DNA from: Pseudorhizobium banfieldiae
Lineage (GTDB): Bacteria > Pseudomonadota > Alphaproteobacteria > Rhizobiales > Rhizobiaceae
Assembly: GCF_000967425.1 (NCBI RefSeq)
Contig: NZ_FO082820.1
Span: 2,666,001 to 2,730,000 of the forward strand
Length of the DNA: 64,000 nt
Reading direction: 5' to 3'
Shown: piece after piece, positions 10,947 to 19,053 of the stretch
Layout: the number at the start of each line of letters is the position of its first letter
Numbering within the stretch: position 1 is the stretch's first letter
Position numbers and translations under genes: made by a program
Notes under the pieces: model-generated
What the model saw: the letters and a program-made list of their open reading frames with translations, nothing else
What the model was told of the DNA's origin: nothing
The model's database searches: none

Positions 10947-13917
10947 GGATGCGGCCTCCTTCCTTGTCGAAGAACACCGTGTCGGTCACTTCAACGGCAA
11001 TGGTACGATCCTTCATCGGGATATAGAGCGTCTGGCCGATCCGCTCCCGGCCGCCGGCGACGAGCGCCATGGCGATCGAGCGGCCGCAGTTCTCCGACCA
11101 GTAGGCTGACGTGACGTGGCCAAGCATGGTCATCGGCTTCGGCTGGTTCGGGTCCGCAACGATCTGCGCCCCCTCTTCCAGCACATCGCTTGGCCGGTTG
11201 GTGCGAAGCCCCACCAGTTGCTTGCGGCCATCACGCACGAGATCGGGCCGCTTCAGCCCGCGGATACCCACGAAGTCGGTCTTCTTCTTCGAAACCGCCC
11301 AGCCCAGCCCCGCATCGTCAGGGGTCACGGTTCCGTCGGTATCCTGGCCGACGATGATATAGCCCTTTTCGGCGCGCAGCACGTGCATGGCCTCCGTACC
11401 GTAGAGGCAGCCGCCCATGCCCTTCGCCCGTTCCCAGATCGCCTTCCACACCGCCGGACCGTAATCTGCGGGCACATTGACCTCGAAACCCAACTCGCCG
11501 GTGAACGACATGCGGAAGAGCCGGGCCGGAACGCCCATGACCGTGCATTCAGCCACGCTCATGTGCGGGAAGGTCTCGTTGGAGATATCCATGCCCTCGA
11601 CGAACGGTTGGATGATCTCCCTCGCCTTTGGCCCCTGCACCGCGATCACCGCCCATTGCTCTGTGGTCGAGGTTAGCCAAACCTTCAGGTGCGGGAACTC
11701 CGTCTGGAGATAGTCTTCCATGTGGTGCAGTACCCGCGGCGCCCCGCCGGTCGTCGTGGTGACGTGGAAGCGATCCTCGGCCAGCCGCCCGACGACGCCG
11801 TCATCATAGATGAAGCCGTCCTCGCGGGTCATGATGCCGTAGCGGCACTTGCCGGGCTGCAGCGTGTCCCAGGCGTTGGTGTAGAGCAGGTTGAGGAACT
11901 GCGCGGCATCCGGTCCCACGACCTCGATCTTCCCGAGCGTCGAGGCATCGAACACGCCCGCCACGTCGCGGACGGTGCGGCACTCGCGGTTGACCGCGGT
12001 CGCCATGTCCTCGCCGCGCCGCGGAAAATACCAGGCGCGTTTCCAGTTGCCGACATCCTCGAACTCGGCACCCTCGGCCGCTTCGAGCTCGTGCATCGGC
12101 GTCTTGCGAGCGGGGTCGAAAAGCTCGCCGCGGGAATGCGACACCAGCGTTCCGTAGGTGACCGGCGTATAGGGTGCGCGGAAGGTCGTGAGACCGACCT
12201 TGGGGATCGGCCGGTCCAGCATCTCGGCGGCGATCGCCAGCCCGTGCATGTTCGACAGCTTGCCCTGGTCGGACGCCATGCCGTTCGTCGTGAACCGCTT
12301 GATGTGCTCGATCGAGTGCATGCCTTCGCGCACCGCAAGACGAATATCCTTCGCCGTCACGTCGTGCTGGAAATCGATAAAGGCCTTGACCGTCGTATCC
12401 GGACCCGCGCCTTCCGCGGCACCGATCATGCCGCCGCTCCAGGCGAACCGGCTCTCGCCCTGCACGGCAATCCTGCCACCGCCGCCGGAGATCGCTTCGT
12501 CGATTGCCTCACCGATGTCGTCAGTGCCGTTGCAGGCGCCGATCGAGACGCAGTCCTGCGCATAGAGGTCCGGCAGGAAACGCTGGCTCGCCTCATCCCA
12601 GCGCAGCTTGCCGCGCGACTGGGAGAAGAGGTGCACGGACGGGGTCCAGCCCGCCGAGACGATCAGTGCGTCGACTGCGATCTTGCGGATGTCGAAATTT
12701 CCGTTGCGGGCCACCGTCATCGACCTGATCCGCAGGTGACCTGCAGTATCCATCACGGCATGGCCGGTCAGCACGTTGATGCCGAGCGCCCGCGCCTCCT
12801 CCAGCACTGCCTCGCCCGGCCGCTCGCGGCAGTCGACGACGGCCACGATATGGACACCCGCCCGCTTCAGGTCAAAGGCGGCCTCATACGCGCTGTCATG
12901 CGCGGTGTAGACGCCGACGTTGCGGCCGACGGCAACACCGTAGTGGTTGAGGAAGGTGCGGGCCGCGGACGCCAGCATGATGCCCGGGCGGTCGTTGTTG
13001 GCGAACACCATGTGCCGCTCGATCGACCCGGTCGCGAGTATCACGCGTTTCGCCCGCACCTGCCACAGGCGCTCGCGAGGCGTGTCACGTCCGGGGCGGT
13101 CGAGGTGGTCGCTCACCCGTTCCGCAAGCCCGAGGAAGCCGTGGTTGTAGTAGCCGAAGACGGTGGTTCGGGTCAGCACCCGCACATTCGGCATCGCCCG
13201 CAGCTTCGCGGCTGTGTCCTGCGCCCAGTCATAGCCGTCCTGGCCGTCGATGGTCGTCGAGGTGTCGAAGTGGAGAGCGCCGCCCACCTCCGGCTGCTCG
13301 TCGACGAGGATGACCTCCGCACCGGTGGAGGCAGCCGAGAGAGCGGCCGTCAGGCCGGTAACCCCGGCGCCGGCGATCAGTACGTCGCAATGGGCGAAGC
13401 GGTTGGCATAGCGGTCCGGATCCTCTTCCGTCGGCGCGACGCCGAGGCCGGCGGCACGGCGGATGAAGGGCTCGTAGACCTTCGTCCAAGCCTCCTTCGG
13501 CCACATGAAGGTCTTGTAGTAGAAGCCGGCCGCGAAGAAGGGCGAGAAGAGGTTGTTGACGGCGCCGACATCGAAGGAAAGCGACGGCCAGCGGTTCTGC
13601 GACGAGATCTTCGCCCCGTCGAAGACCTCCTGCACGGTGGCCCGCACGTTGGGCTGACGGCGGGCAGCGTCGCGGGAAACGTCGAGAAGCGCGTTCGGCT
13701 CCTCCGGTCCGGCGGTCAGGATGCCCCGCGGCCGGTGATACTTGAACGAGCGTCCGACAAGGTGAACCCCATGGGCCAGCAGCGCGGAAGCGACCGTATC
13801 GCCCTCCATCGCCGTGTAGCTCTTGCCGTCGAAGGTGAAACGCGCCGTGCGCGCCGGCGTCAGGCGGCCGGCGCCCGTGATGCGGTAGGCGCCGAGGTTC
13901 TTCGCCGAAGCGCTCAT
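10939..13917 (-). CDS. soxA: Sarcosine oxidase alpha subunit
   Basis: The large subunit (992 residues, normal length) binds NAD+ and carries the folate-handling domain. The N-terminal ferredoxin-like fold reads TFDGKSYTAMEGDTVASALLA; the dinucleotide fold is VLIAGAGVTGLTAALSAASTG (around residues 174-194); the C-terminal third is a GcvT-like aminomethyltransferase domain containing GVFDASTLGKIEVVGPDA and FTGELGFEVNVPA. Its ATG overlaps the soxD stop as ATGA. The enzyme lets the cell use sarcosine, for example from glycine betaine or creatine breakdown, as carbon and nitrogen source. Confidence 0.96.
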   Translation of the reverse strand: MSASAKNLGAYRITGAGRLTPARTARFTFDGKSYTAMEGDTVASALLAHGVHLVGRSFKYHRPRGILTAGPEEPNALLDVSRDAARRQPNVRATVQEVFDGAKISSQNRWPSLSFDVGAVNNLFSPFFAAGFYYKTFMWPKEAWTKVYEPFIRRAAGLGVAPTEEDPDRYANRFAHCDVLIAGAGVTGLTAALSAASTGAEVILVDEQPEVGGALHFDTSTTIDGQDGYDWAQDTAAKLRAMPNVRVLTRTTVFGYYNHGFLGLAERVSDHLDRPGRDTPRERLWQVRAKRVILATGSIERHMVFANNDRPGIMLASAARTFLNHYGVAVGRNVGVYTAHDSAYEAAFDLKRAGVHIVAVVDCRERPGEAVLEEARALGINVLTGHAVMDTAGHLRIRSMTVARNGNFDIRKIAVDALIVSAGWTPSVHLFSQSRGKLRWDEASQRFLPDLYAQDCVSIGACNGTDDIGEAIDEAISGGGGRIAVQGESRFAWSGGMIGAAEGAGPDTTVKAFIDFQHDVTAKDIRLAVREGMHSIEHIKRFTTNGMASDQGKLSNMHGLAIAAEMLDRPIPKVGLTTFRAPYTPVTYGTLVSHSRGELFDPARKTPMHELEAAEGAEFEDVGNWKRAWYFPRRGEDMATAVNRECRTVRDVAGVFDASTLGKIEVVGPDAAQFLNLLYTNAWDTLQPGKCRYGIMTREDGFIYDDGVVGRLAEDRFHVTTTTGGAPRVLHHMEDYLQTEFPHLKVWLTSTTEQWAVIAVQGPKAREIIQPFVEGMDISNETFPHMSVAECTVMGVPARLFRMSFTGELGFEVNVPADYGPAVWKAIWERAKGMGGCLYGTEAMHVLRAEKGYIIVGQDTDGTVTPDDAGLGWAVSKKKTDFVGIRGLKRPDLVRDGRKQLVGLRTNRPSDVLEEGAQIVADPNQPKPMTMLGHVTSAYWSENCGRSIAMALVAGGRERIGQTLYIPMKDRTIAVEVTDTVFFDKEGGRIHG

Positions 13918-14255
13918 CGGGCATCTCCCTCGGTCTGCTCATAAGTCTCGACGGTCTTCTCCGTCGCCGGGACGCCCGGCACCGGCTGCTTCGGCAGGCC
14001 CGCCTTGTAGGTCGTCAGGAACTTGTCGCTCACCGTATCGCGCGCCGCGTTGAAGAAGCGCCCGCAACCATGGATATGGCGCCAGCGCTCGTAGGTCAGG
14101 CCCTTCTCGTTGTTGCGCAGGAAGAAGAACTCGGCGAACTCCTCGTCGGTGATGCCGGAGATGTTTTCCGGCCTTGCGATATGGGCTTCGCCCGCCCAGC
14201 GGAATTCCAGTTCCGAGCGATCTTCCTCGCAATAGGGGCAATGGATCAGCAGCAT
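13914..14255 (-). CDS. soxD: Sarcosine oxidase delta subunit
   Basis: A 113-residue zinc-binding subunit of the sarcosine oxidase complex. The start LIHCPYCEEDRSELEF holds the Cys-x2-Cys pair, and HGCGRFFNAARDTVSDKF (about residues 62-79) is the conserved second part. The position between soxB and soxA matches the order known from Corynebacterium and from rhizobia. A 16-base gap separates it from soxB and a 4-base overlap joins it to soxA. Confidence 0.94.
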   Translation of the reverse strand: MLLIHCPYCEEDRSELEFRWAGEAHIARPENISGITDEEFAEFFFLRNNEKGLTYERWRHIHGCGRFFNAARDTVSDKFLTTYKAGLPKQPVPGVPATEKTVETYEQTEGDAR

Positions 14256-14271
14256 CTCTGGAACCTCGCAA

Positions 14272-15525
14272 TCAGTGCGCGACGGCGGCGGCGGCCGCCT
14301 CGTCGATCAGCCGGCCGGTGCGGAAGCGGTCGAGCGTCAGGCCGGCCGCCAGCTTGTGCGGCTCGCCCTTGGCGATCAGGTGGGCGAAGAGGTTGGCGGA
14401 ACCCGGCGTGGCCTTGAAGCCACCCGTCCCCCAGCCGCAGTTGACGAAGAGGTTCGGCACCGGCGTGACGCCCTGGATCGGTGACCGGTCCGGCGTGTTG
14501 TCGGTGATACCGCCCCACTGGCGCATCATCTTGACGCGGCGGAACATCGGGAAAAGTTCGCAGATGGCATCGAGCGTATGGGTGATGATCTGCAGTCCGC
14601 CGGTCTGGCTGTAGGAGTTGTACTGGTCGGTACCGGCGCCGATGACGAGTTCGCCCTTGTCCGACTGCGAAATATAGGCATGCACCGTGTTCGACATGAC
14701 GACGCAGGGGAAGATCGGCTTCAGCGGTTCGGAGACCAGCGCCTGCAGCGGCGTCGAATGAAGCGGCATGCGCACCCCCGCCATCTCCATCACAACGGAC
14801 GAATGGCCGGCGGCGGAGACGCCGATCTTCTTCGCCCCGATGAAGCCCCGATTGGTCTCGACCCCCGTCACCTCGCCGTTCGGGCCGCGGCGGATGCCGG
14901 TGACTTCGGTATTCTGGATGATGTGGACGCCCCGGTCGGAGGCGGCGCGGGCATAACCCCAGGCGACGGCATCATGGCGTGCCGTGCCGCCGCGCCGCTG
15001 CAGCGCCGCACCATTGATCGGATAGCGGGCGGTCTTCGAGATGTCGAGAACCGGCACATAGGCCTTCGCCTCTTCCGGCGTCAGCCATTCGTTGTCGATT
15101 CCATAGAGCCGGTTGGCGTTGATGTGCCGCTTGAAGCTCTGCATGTCATGCGTGTTGTGCGACAGCATCATCACGCCGCGCGGCGAATACATGACGTTGT
15201 AGTTGAGGTCCTGGCTCAAGCCTTCCCACAGCTTCAGGGAATGCTCGTAGATGTCCATGCTCTCTTCGTAGAGATAGTTGGAGCGGATGATCGTCGTGTT
15301 GCGGCCGGTATTGCCGCCCCCGAGCCAGCCCTTCTCCAGTACCGCCACATTGGTGATGCCGTGTTCCTTGGCAAGGTAATAGGCCGCTCCAAGCCCATGC
15401 CCGCCGCCGCCGACAATGATCACGTCATAGCTGGAGCGGGGCTCCGGCGAGGACCACTGGGCTTCCCAACCCTTGTGGCCGCGAAGTGCTTCGCGGGCCA
15501 CGGCGAAGACCGAATATTTGCGCAT
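14272..15525 (-). CDS. soxB: Sarcosine oxidase beta subunit
   Basis: The flavin-bearing catalytic subunit (417 residues) oxidises the N-methyl group of sarcosine. The FAD-binding motif is VIIVGGGGHGLGAAYYL around residues 35-51, followed by the conserved GGGNTGRNTTIIRSNYL region. The C-terminus has NCGWGTGGFKATPGSA near the flavin. It is the promoter-proximal gene of the operon; the start MRKYSVFAVAREALRGHKGW is the family's usual N-terminus. Confidence 0.96.
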   Translation of the reverse strand: MRKYSVFAVAREALRGHKGWEAQWSSPEPRSSYDVIIVGGGGHGLGAAYYLAKEHGITNVAVLEKGWLGGGNTGRNTTIIRSNYLYEESMDIYEHSLKLWEGLSQDLNYNVMYSPRGVMMLSHNTHDMQSFKRHINANRLYGIDNEWLTPEEAKAYVPVLDISKTARYPINGAALQRRGGTARHDAVAWGYARAASDRGVHIIQNTEVTGIRRGPNGEVTGVETNRGFIGAKKIGVSAAGHSSVVMEMAGVRMPLHSTPLQALVSEPLKPIFPCVVMSNTVHAYISQSDKGELVIGAGTDQYNSYSQTGGLQIITHTLDAICELFPMFRRVKMMRQWGGITDNTPDRSPIQGVTPVPNLFVNCGWGTGGFKATPGSANLFAHLIAKGEPHKLAAGLTLDRFRTGRLIDEAAAAAVAH

Positions 15526-15573
15526 GTCGCCTTCGACTCCCTGGAGAACGGAGTTCTGTTAGAGACATAACCA

Positions 15574-15610
15574 TCGCAAATCAACACGGCCCGCAATGGC
15601 TCTTTTGCGA
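15574..15610 (-). promoter_or_regulatory. Spaced 7-bp inverted repeat upstream of soxB
   Basis: TCGCAAA (15574-15580) and TTTGCGA (15604-15610) form an exact inverted repeat with 23 bases between the arms, about 50-85 bases upstream of the soxB start. This distance would suit an activator or looping regulator, but no regulator gene lies next to the operon. It may be chance in a short AT-richer patch. Confidence 0.25.
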
Positions 15611-15653
15611 CGCATGCAGAGGATTGTTTTGCTAATGTCGCCAGACGCCTGAA

Positions 15654-16277
15654 TCAGCGGCGCGGTGCCATCGCACGCTGGAAGACACTGTGACAAAACG
15701 CCGGTGTCAGCAGCGCGTTCGTCTGCACGCCGCGCGACCTGTCATAGCTGCTGACGCAGGCGACGGTGAGGGCCGAGAGGGTGGCATTCTGCGTTCCGAT
15801 GGAGGACGCTACCGGCGCCCCCTTCGCCGTGTCGCTCCCGACGAGCGCCACCAGCAGGGCGCCGTACTGGCTGAGGATCATGGCATAGGCATCGTGGCCT
15901 ATCACCCCGTTCGCATAGCTCTGGCAGGCATTGTAGAGACCGTCGCGCAAGGCAAGCACCGCCGCCTCACGCCCCTGGCCAGGGGTGACCGCCTCGGTCG
16001 AAGAAAGGTCGCCGTCCAGAACCTGCGTTCCCGCCGGCGACGGCAGGTCGAGCTTCGCCTTGCGGGTGAAGCCGAAGGCGATCGCGTAGTCGGGACTGGG
16101 CTCCGTACAGACGACGGGCGGCATGCCGTAGCGCTGGCGCTCGGTGATGATCCGGAGATTGCCGGTGGTCGAGAGGCCAATGGTTTCGCCGAAAGCGATC
16201 TTGCCTGCGCCGGCGTTCGGCGAGCAGGCCGTCAGCGGCAGCACCGCCATCAAAGCCGCGAGCACCTGCGTCCGCAT
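15654..16277 (-). CDS. Small lipoprotein of unknown function
   Basis: I do not recognise a named family. The 207-residue product starts with a lipoprotein signal, MRTQVLAALMAVLPLTACSP, with LTAC as lipobox, so it is probably membrane-anchored in the periplasm. The mature part has few charged residues and three further cysteines. ATG at 16277 is preceded by GGAGGGG; a longer open frame reaches 16568 but has no such site and would bury the signal peptide. It is divergent from rpsU and has a repeat-rich upstream region. A similar arrangement of a small lipoprotein is common in rhizobia, without known role. Confidence 0.7.
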   Translation of the reverse strand: MRTQVLAALMAVLPLTACSPNAGAGKIAFGETIGLSTTGNLRIITERQRYGMPPVVCTEPSPDYAIAFGFTRKAKLDLPSPAGTQVLDGDLSSTEAVTPGQGREAAVLALRDGLYNACQSYANGVIGHDAYAMILSQYGALLVALVGSDTAKGAPVASSIGTQNATLSALTVACVSSYDRSRGVQTNALLTPAFCHSVFQRAMAPRR

Positions 16278-16320
16278 CACACCCCTCCGCCCTTCGCCGC
16301 CTTCCGCGGAAAACATTATG

Positions 16321-16364
16321 GCAACTATACCGCAACTTGCAACTATAGAAATATGCAACCATAA
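16321..16364 (-). repeat. Cluster of four GTTGC direct repeats upstream of the lipoprotein gene
   Basis: Read on the minus strand, the sequence holds TATGGTTGC, TATAGTTGC, AAGTTGC and TATAGTTGC in direct order within 44 bases (plus-strand GCAAC units begin at 16321, 16332, 16339 and 16355). The patch is much richer in A and T than its surroundings and sits 44-87 bases before the lipoprotein ATG. It looks like a tandem protein-binding region or a promoter with repeated recognition sites. Spacing is irregular (11, 7 and 16 bases). No known consensus is assigned. Confidence 0.45.
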
Positions 16365-16583
16365 GCTATCCCGAGTTGGCGAAATTGTCTGACTGGAGGA
16401 GATCGCCCGTGCCACGCACGATATTTTTTCGGCAGGCCGCCGCATCGGAGTATCTGGACTTCCGACCCAGCCTCTGCTATCTGCCGAACTAATCGCACGG
16501 CTTTCCGGCCGGGCACAGTTATTCTTTCGCCTCGAATCGGCATGGATTCCGGCGAGCAACCAAACCAAGGAACGGGATTACAC

Positions 16584-16811
16584 GTGCAGGTACTTGTCCG
16601 CGACAACAACGTTGATCAGGCTCTCCGCGCTCTCAAGAAGAAGATGCAGCGCGAAGGCATCTTCCGTGAAATGAAGATGCGCGACTACTACGAAAAGCCT
16701 TCCCAGAAGCGTGCTCGCGAAAAGGCTGAGGCCGTTCGTCGCGTCCGCAAGCTGGCTCGCAAGCGCATGCAGCGCGAAGGCCTGATTGCCGCTCCGCGCC
16801 CGAGCCGTTAA
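16584..16811 (+). CDS. rpsU: 30S ribosomal protein S21
   Basis: The 75-residue basic protein is part of the small ribosomal subunit and helps initiation at Shine-Dalgarno sites. The sequence [20 protein letters not shown] followed by a C-terminal run rich in Lys, Arg and Ala is diagnostic. The start is GTG at 16584, because alignment with the family begins at QVLVRDNN; the in-frame ATG at 16542 would add 14 residues foreign to S21. The possible ribosome site AAGGAACGGG is rather far (about 10-16 bases) from this GTG. Rhizobia usually carry more than one rpsU copy. Confidence 0.93.
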   Translation: MQVLVRDNNVDQALRALKKKMQREGIFREMKMRDYYEKPSQKRAREKAEAVRRVRKLARKRMQREGLIAAPRPSR

Positions 16812-16847
16812 TCGGCCGTTTTTCTGACGTTTTTGACGTGCTAATGA

Positions 16848-16884
16848 GGCGGTGGCGACTTGGGCGCCGCCGCCTTTCGCTTTT
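16848..16884 (+). terminator. Rho-independent terminator after rpsU
   Basis: The arms GGCGGTGGCG (16848-16857) and CGCCGCCGCC (16865-16874) pair with one wobble, the loop has 7 bases, and the run TTTCGCTTTT follows. It separates rpsU from the TPR lipoprotein gene that starts at 16931. Confidence 0.7.
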
Positions 16885-16930
16885 ACCGGATCACGATTCC
16901 GCTCCTGAACGATACGAGGAACTTAGCCTG

Positions 16931-17815
16931 ATGGCCTTCAAGACTGCTGCTCCTTCGTCCGCAACACTCGTCTTTTCGACCATCACCGCCCCGATTCGCA
17001 GCAAGGCCACGCTCTCTGCACTCGCTCTCGCCTCCGGCGTCCTGCTGGCCGGTTGCTCGACCACATCGCAGACGACCGATCTCATCACGGTCGACCGCGC
17101 CCAGGGCTCCGAAGAGAACATCGCCTCGCTGACGTCCGTCATCAATGCCAATCCCGGGGATCCGGAAGGCTACAATGTCCGCGGCTCCGCCTATGGGCGC
17201 GCCGGCCAGTTCAAGCAGGCGCTCGACGATTTCAACCGGGCGATCCAGCTCAATCCGCAGTTCTACCAGGCCTATGCAAACCGGGCCCTCGTCTACCGCA
17301 ACATGGGCAAGCCCGTGGAAGCCGCGAACGACTACAACCGCGCGATCCAGCTGAACTCCAGTTACGACGTCGCCTATATCGGCCGCGGCAACATCTACCG
17401 CCAGGCGGGCCGAAATGACGAAGCCTTCAACGACTTCAACCGCGCCATCCAGCTCGACACGACCGACGGTCGCGCCTACCACAACCGCGGACTGATCTAT
17501 CAGCTTCGTGGCCAGCATGCGCAGGCCATCGAGGACTTCTCCAGGGCGATCTCGCTGTCGCCCAACTCGCCAGAGCCCTATAACGGCCGCGCCGTCTCCT
17601 ACCTCGCAATGGGCGACGACGAAAACGCCTTCGCGGACATCAACACGGCGATCGCCTACAACGACAAGCTCGCGGAATCCTGGACGAACCAGGGGCTCGT
17701 TTACGAGACCCGCGGCGACAGGGCCCGCGCCGCCAAGTCGTTTGCCCATGCCGCCCGTCTGGACCCCAACTACCAGCCCGCCAAGGACGGCCTCGCTCGC
17801 ACCCGCAGCAGCTAG
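16931..17815 (+). CDS. TPR-repeat lipoprotein, NlpI-like
   Basis: A 294-residue protein with an N-terminal export signal ending in the lipobox LLAGC (about residues 38-42), followed by about six tetratricopeptide repeats; units such as GQFKQALDDFNRAIQLNP recur every 34 residues. TPR lipoproteins act as scaffolds for envelope enzymes; NlpI of E. coli is the known relative in architecture. The ATG at 16931 begins MAFKTAAPSS; the longer frame from 16838 crosses the rpsU terminator and is rejected. Partners cannot be inferred from the neighbours. Confidence 0.8.
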   Translation: MAFKTAAPSSATLVFSTITAPIRSKATLSALALASGVLLAGCSTTSQTTDLITVDRAQGSEENIASLTSVINANPGDPEGYNVRGSAYGRAGQFKQALDDFNRAIQLNPQFYQAYANRALVYRNMGKPVEAANDYNRAIQLNSSYDVAYIGRGNIYRQAGRNDEAFNDFNRAIQLDTTDGRAYHNRGLIYQLRGQHAQAIEDFSRAISLSPNSPEPYNGRAVSYLAMGDDENAFADINTAIAYNDKLAESWTNQGLVYETRGDRARAAKSFAHAARLDPNYQPAKDGLARTRSS

Positions 17816-17839
17816 GCCGGAACCGGCCGCTGCAGAAGC

Positions 17840-18859
17840 CTAGCGCCAGCCCAGCGCTGGCGCGACATGCTTAAGGATCGCCTCGATCACGTGGGCGTTG
17901 TATTCGACGCCCAGTTGGTTCGGCACCGTCAAGAGCAGCGTGTCGGCCTCTGCAATCGCCTCGTCCTTCCTTAGTTCCTCAACCAGCGCATCCGGCTCTG
18001 CCGCGTAGGAACGGCCGAAGATGGCGCGGGTATTGGCGTCGAGATAGCCGATCGAATCCTCGTCCTTGCTGTGGCCGAAATAGGCCCGGTCCATGTCGTT
18101 GACGATTGCGAAGATCGAGCGCGAGACGGAAACCCGCGGCGCACGGTCATGGCCCGCCTCCTTCCATGCATCGCGATAGGCGCGGATCTGCTTGGCCTGC
18201 TGGATGTGGAAGGCCTCGCCCGTCTCGTCGTCCTTCAGCGTCGACGACTGCAGGTTCATGCCGAGCTTGGCAGCCCACACTGCCGTCGCGTTGGAACCGG
18301 CACCCCACCAGATACGCTCGCGCAGGCCCTCCGAATAGGGCTCCAGGCGAAGCAGCCCCGGCGGGTTGGGGAACATCGGCCGCGGGTTAGGCTGGGCGAA
18401 GCCCTCCCCCTTCAGGACGTCGAGAAGGACCTCCGCATGGCGACGCCCCATGTCTGCATCGCTCTGTCCCTCGCCCGGCTCGTAGCCGAAATAGCGCCAC
18501 CCATCGATGACCTGCTCGGGGGAGCCGCGGCTGATGCCGAGTTGCAGGCGCCCACCGGCGATGAGATCTGCCGCACCAGCATCCTCGGCCATGTAGAGCG
18601 GGTTCTCGTAGCGCATGTCGATCACGGCCGTGCCGATCTCGATGCGGCTGGTCCTGGCTCCTACTGCCGCGAGCAGTGGAAAGGGCGAGGCCAGTTGCCG
18701 GGCAAAATGGTGGACGCGGAAGTAGGCGCCGTCGGCACCAAGCTCCTCGGCTGCCACGGCCAGATCGATGGACTGCAGCAGAGAATCCCCGGCCGAGCGT
18801 GTGCCCGACTGTGGTGACGGCATCCAGTGGCCGAAGGAAAGGAAACCGATCTTCTTCAT
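17840..18859 (-). CDS. Luciferase-like monooxygenase family (LLM class) oxidoreductase
   Basis: A 339-residue flavin-dependent enzyme of the bacterial luciferase alpha/beta barrel fold. Visible landmarks are GFLSFGHWMP at the N-terminus, LAVAAEELGADGAYFRVHHFA (strand and helix after residue 32) and RLQLGISRGSPEQVIDGW in the middle. Members use FMNH2 or F420; Alphaproteobacteria normally use FMN. The substrate is unknown. The start has GGCAGGAG 6 bases upstream. It stands alone, converging with the TPR gene. Confidence 0.85.
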   Translation of the reverse strand: MKKIGFLSFGHWMPSPQSGTRSAGDSLLQSIDLAVAAEELGADGAYFRVHHFARQLASPFPLLAAVGARTSRIEIGTAVIDMRYENPLYMAEDAGAADLIAGGRLQLGISRGSPEQVIDGWRYFGYEPGEGQSDADMGRRHAEVLLDVLKGEGFAQPNPRPMFPNPPGLLRLEPYSEGLRERIWWGAGSNATAVWAAKLGMNLQSSTLKDDETGEAFHIQQAKQIRAYRDAWKEAGHDRAPRVSVSRSIFAIVNDMDRAYFGHSKDEDSIGYLDANTRAIFGRSYAAEPDALVEELRKDEAIAEADTLLLTVPNQLGVEYNAHVIEAILKHVAPALGWR

Positions 18860-19017
18860 GGCATGCTCCTGCCGGTGGCGTTACGGCTTATATGGCACGT
18901 GGAGGCCTCGGCGTCAGGTACCAGCTCATTCCGGCCGCCGGACGGACCGTTCGCTCATGCTGAACGATGCAGCCGGTCCCGCGGCCTGACACTGCACCGG
19001 GCAGGTCAGGAGCGAGG

Positions 19018-19047
19018 AAAAAGCTCCGGACGTGCCGGGCTTTTTCT
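19018..19047 (-). terminator. Bidirectional terminator-like hairpin at the end of the TRAP genes
   Basis: AAAAAGCTCCGG and CCGGGCTTTTT form a stem with one bulge around ACGTG. Poly-A on one side and poly-T on the other make it usable from both strands; it lies directly after the DctM stop codon (19054). Confidence 0.65.
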
Positions 19048-19053
19048 TGGTAC

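Noticed and set aside
11689..13944. A 751-codon plus-strand open frame opposite soxA
   Set aside because: It is the shadow of the high-GC soxA gene; the minus-strand protein has all sarcosine oxidase alpha motifs, while this frame has no recognisable domain and an amino-acid mix typical of antisense frames.
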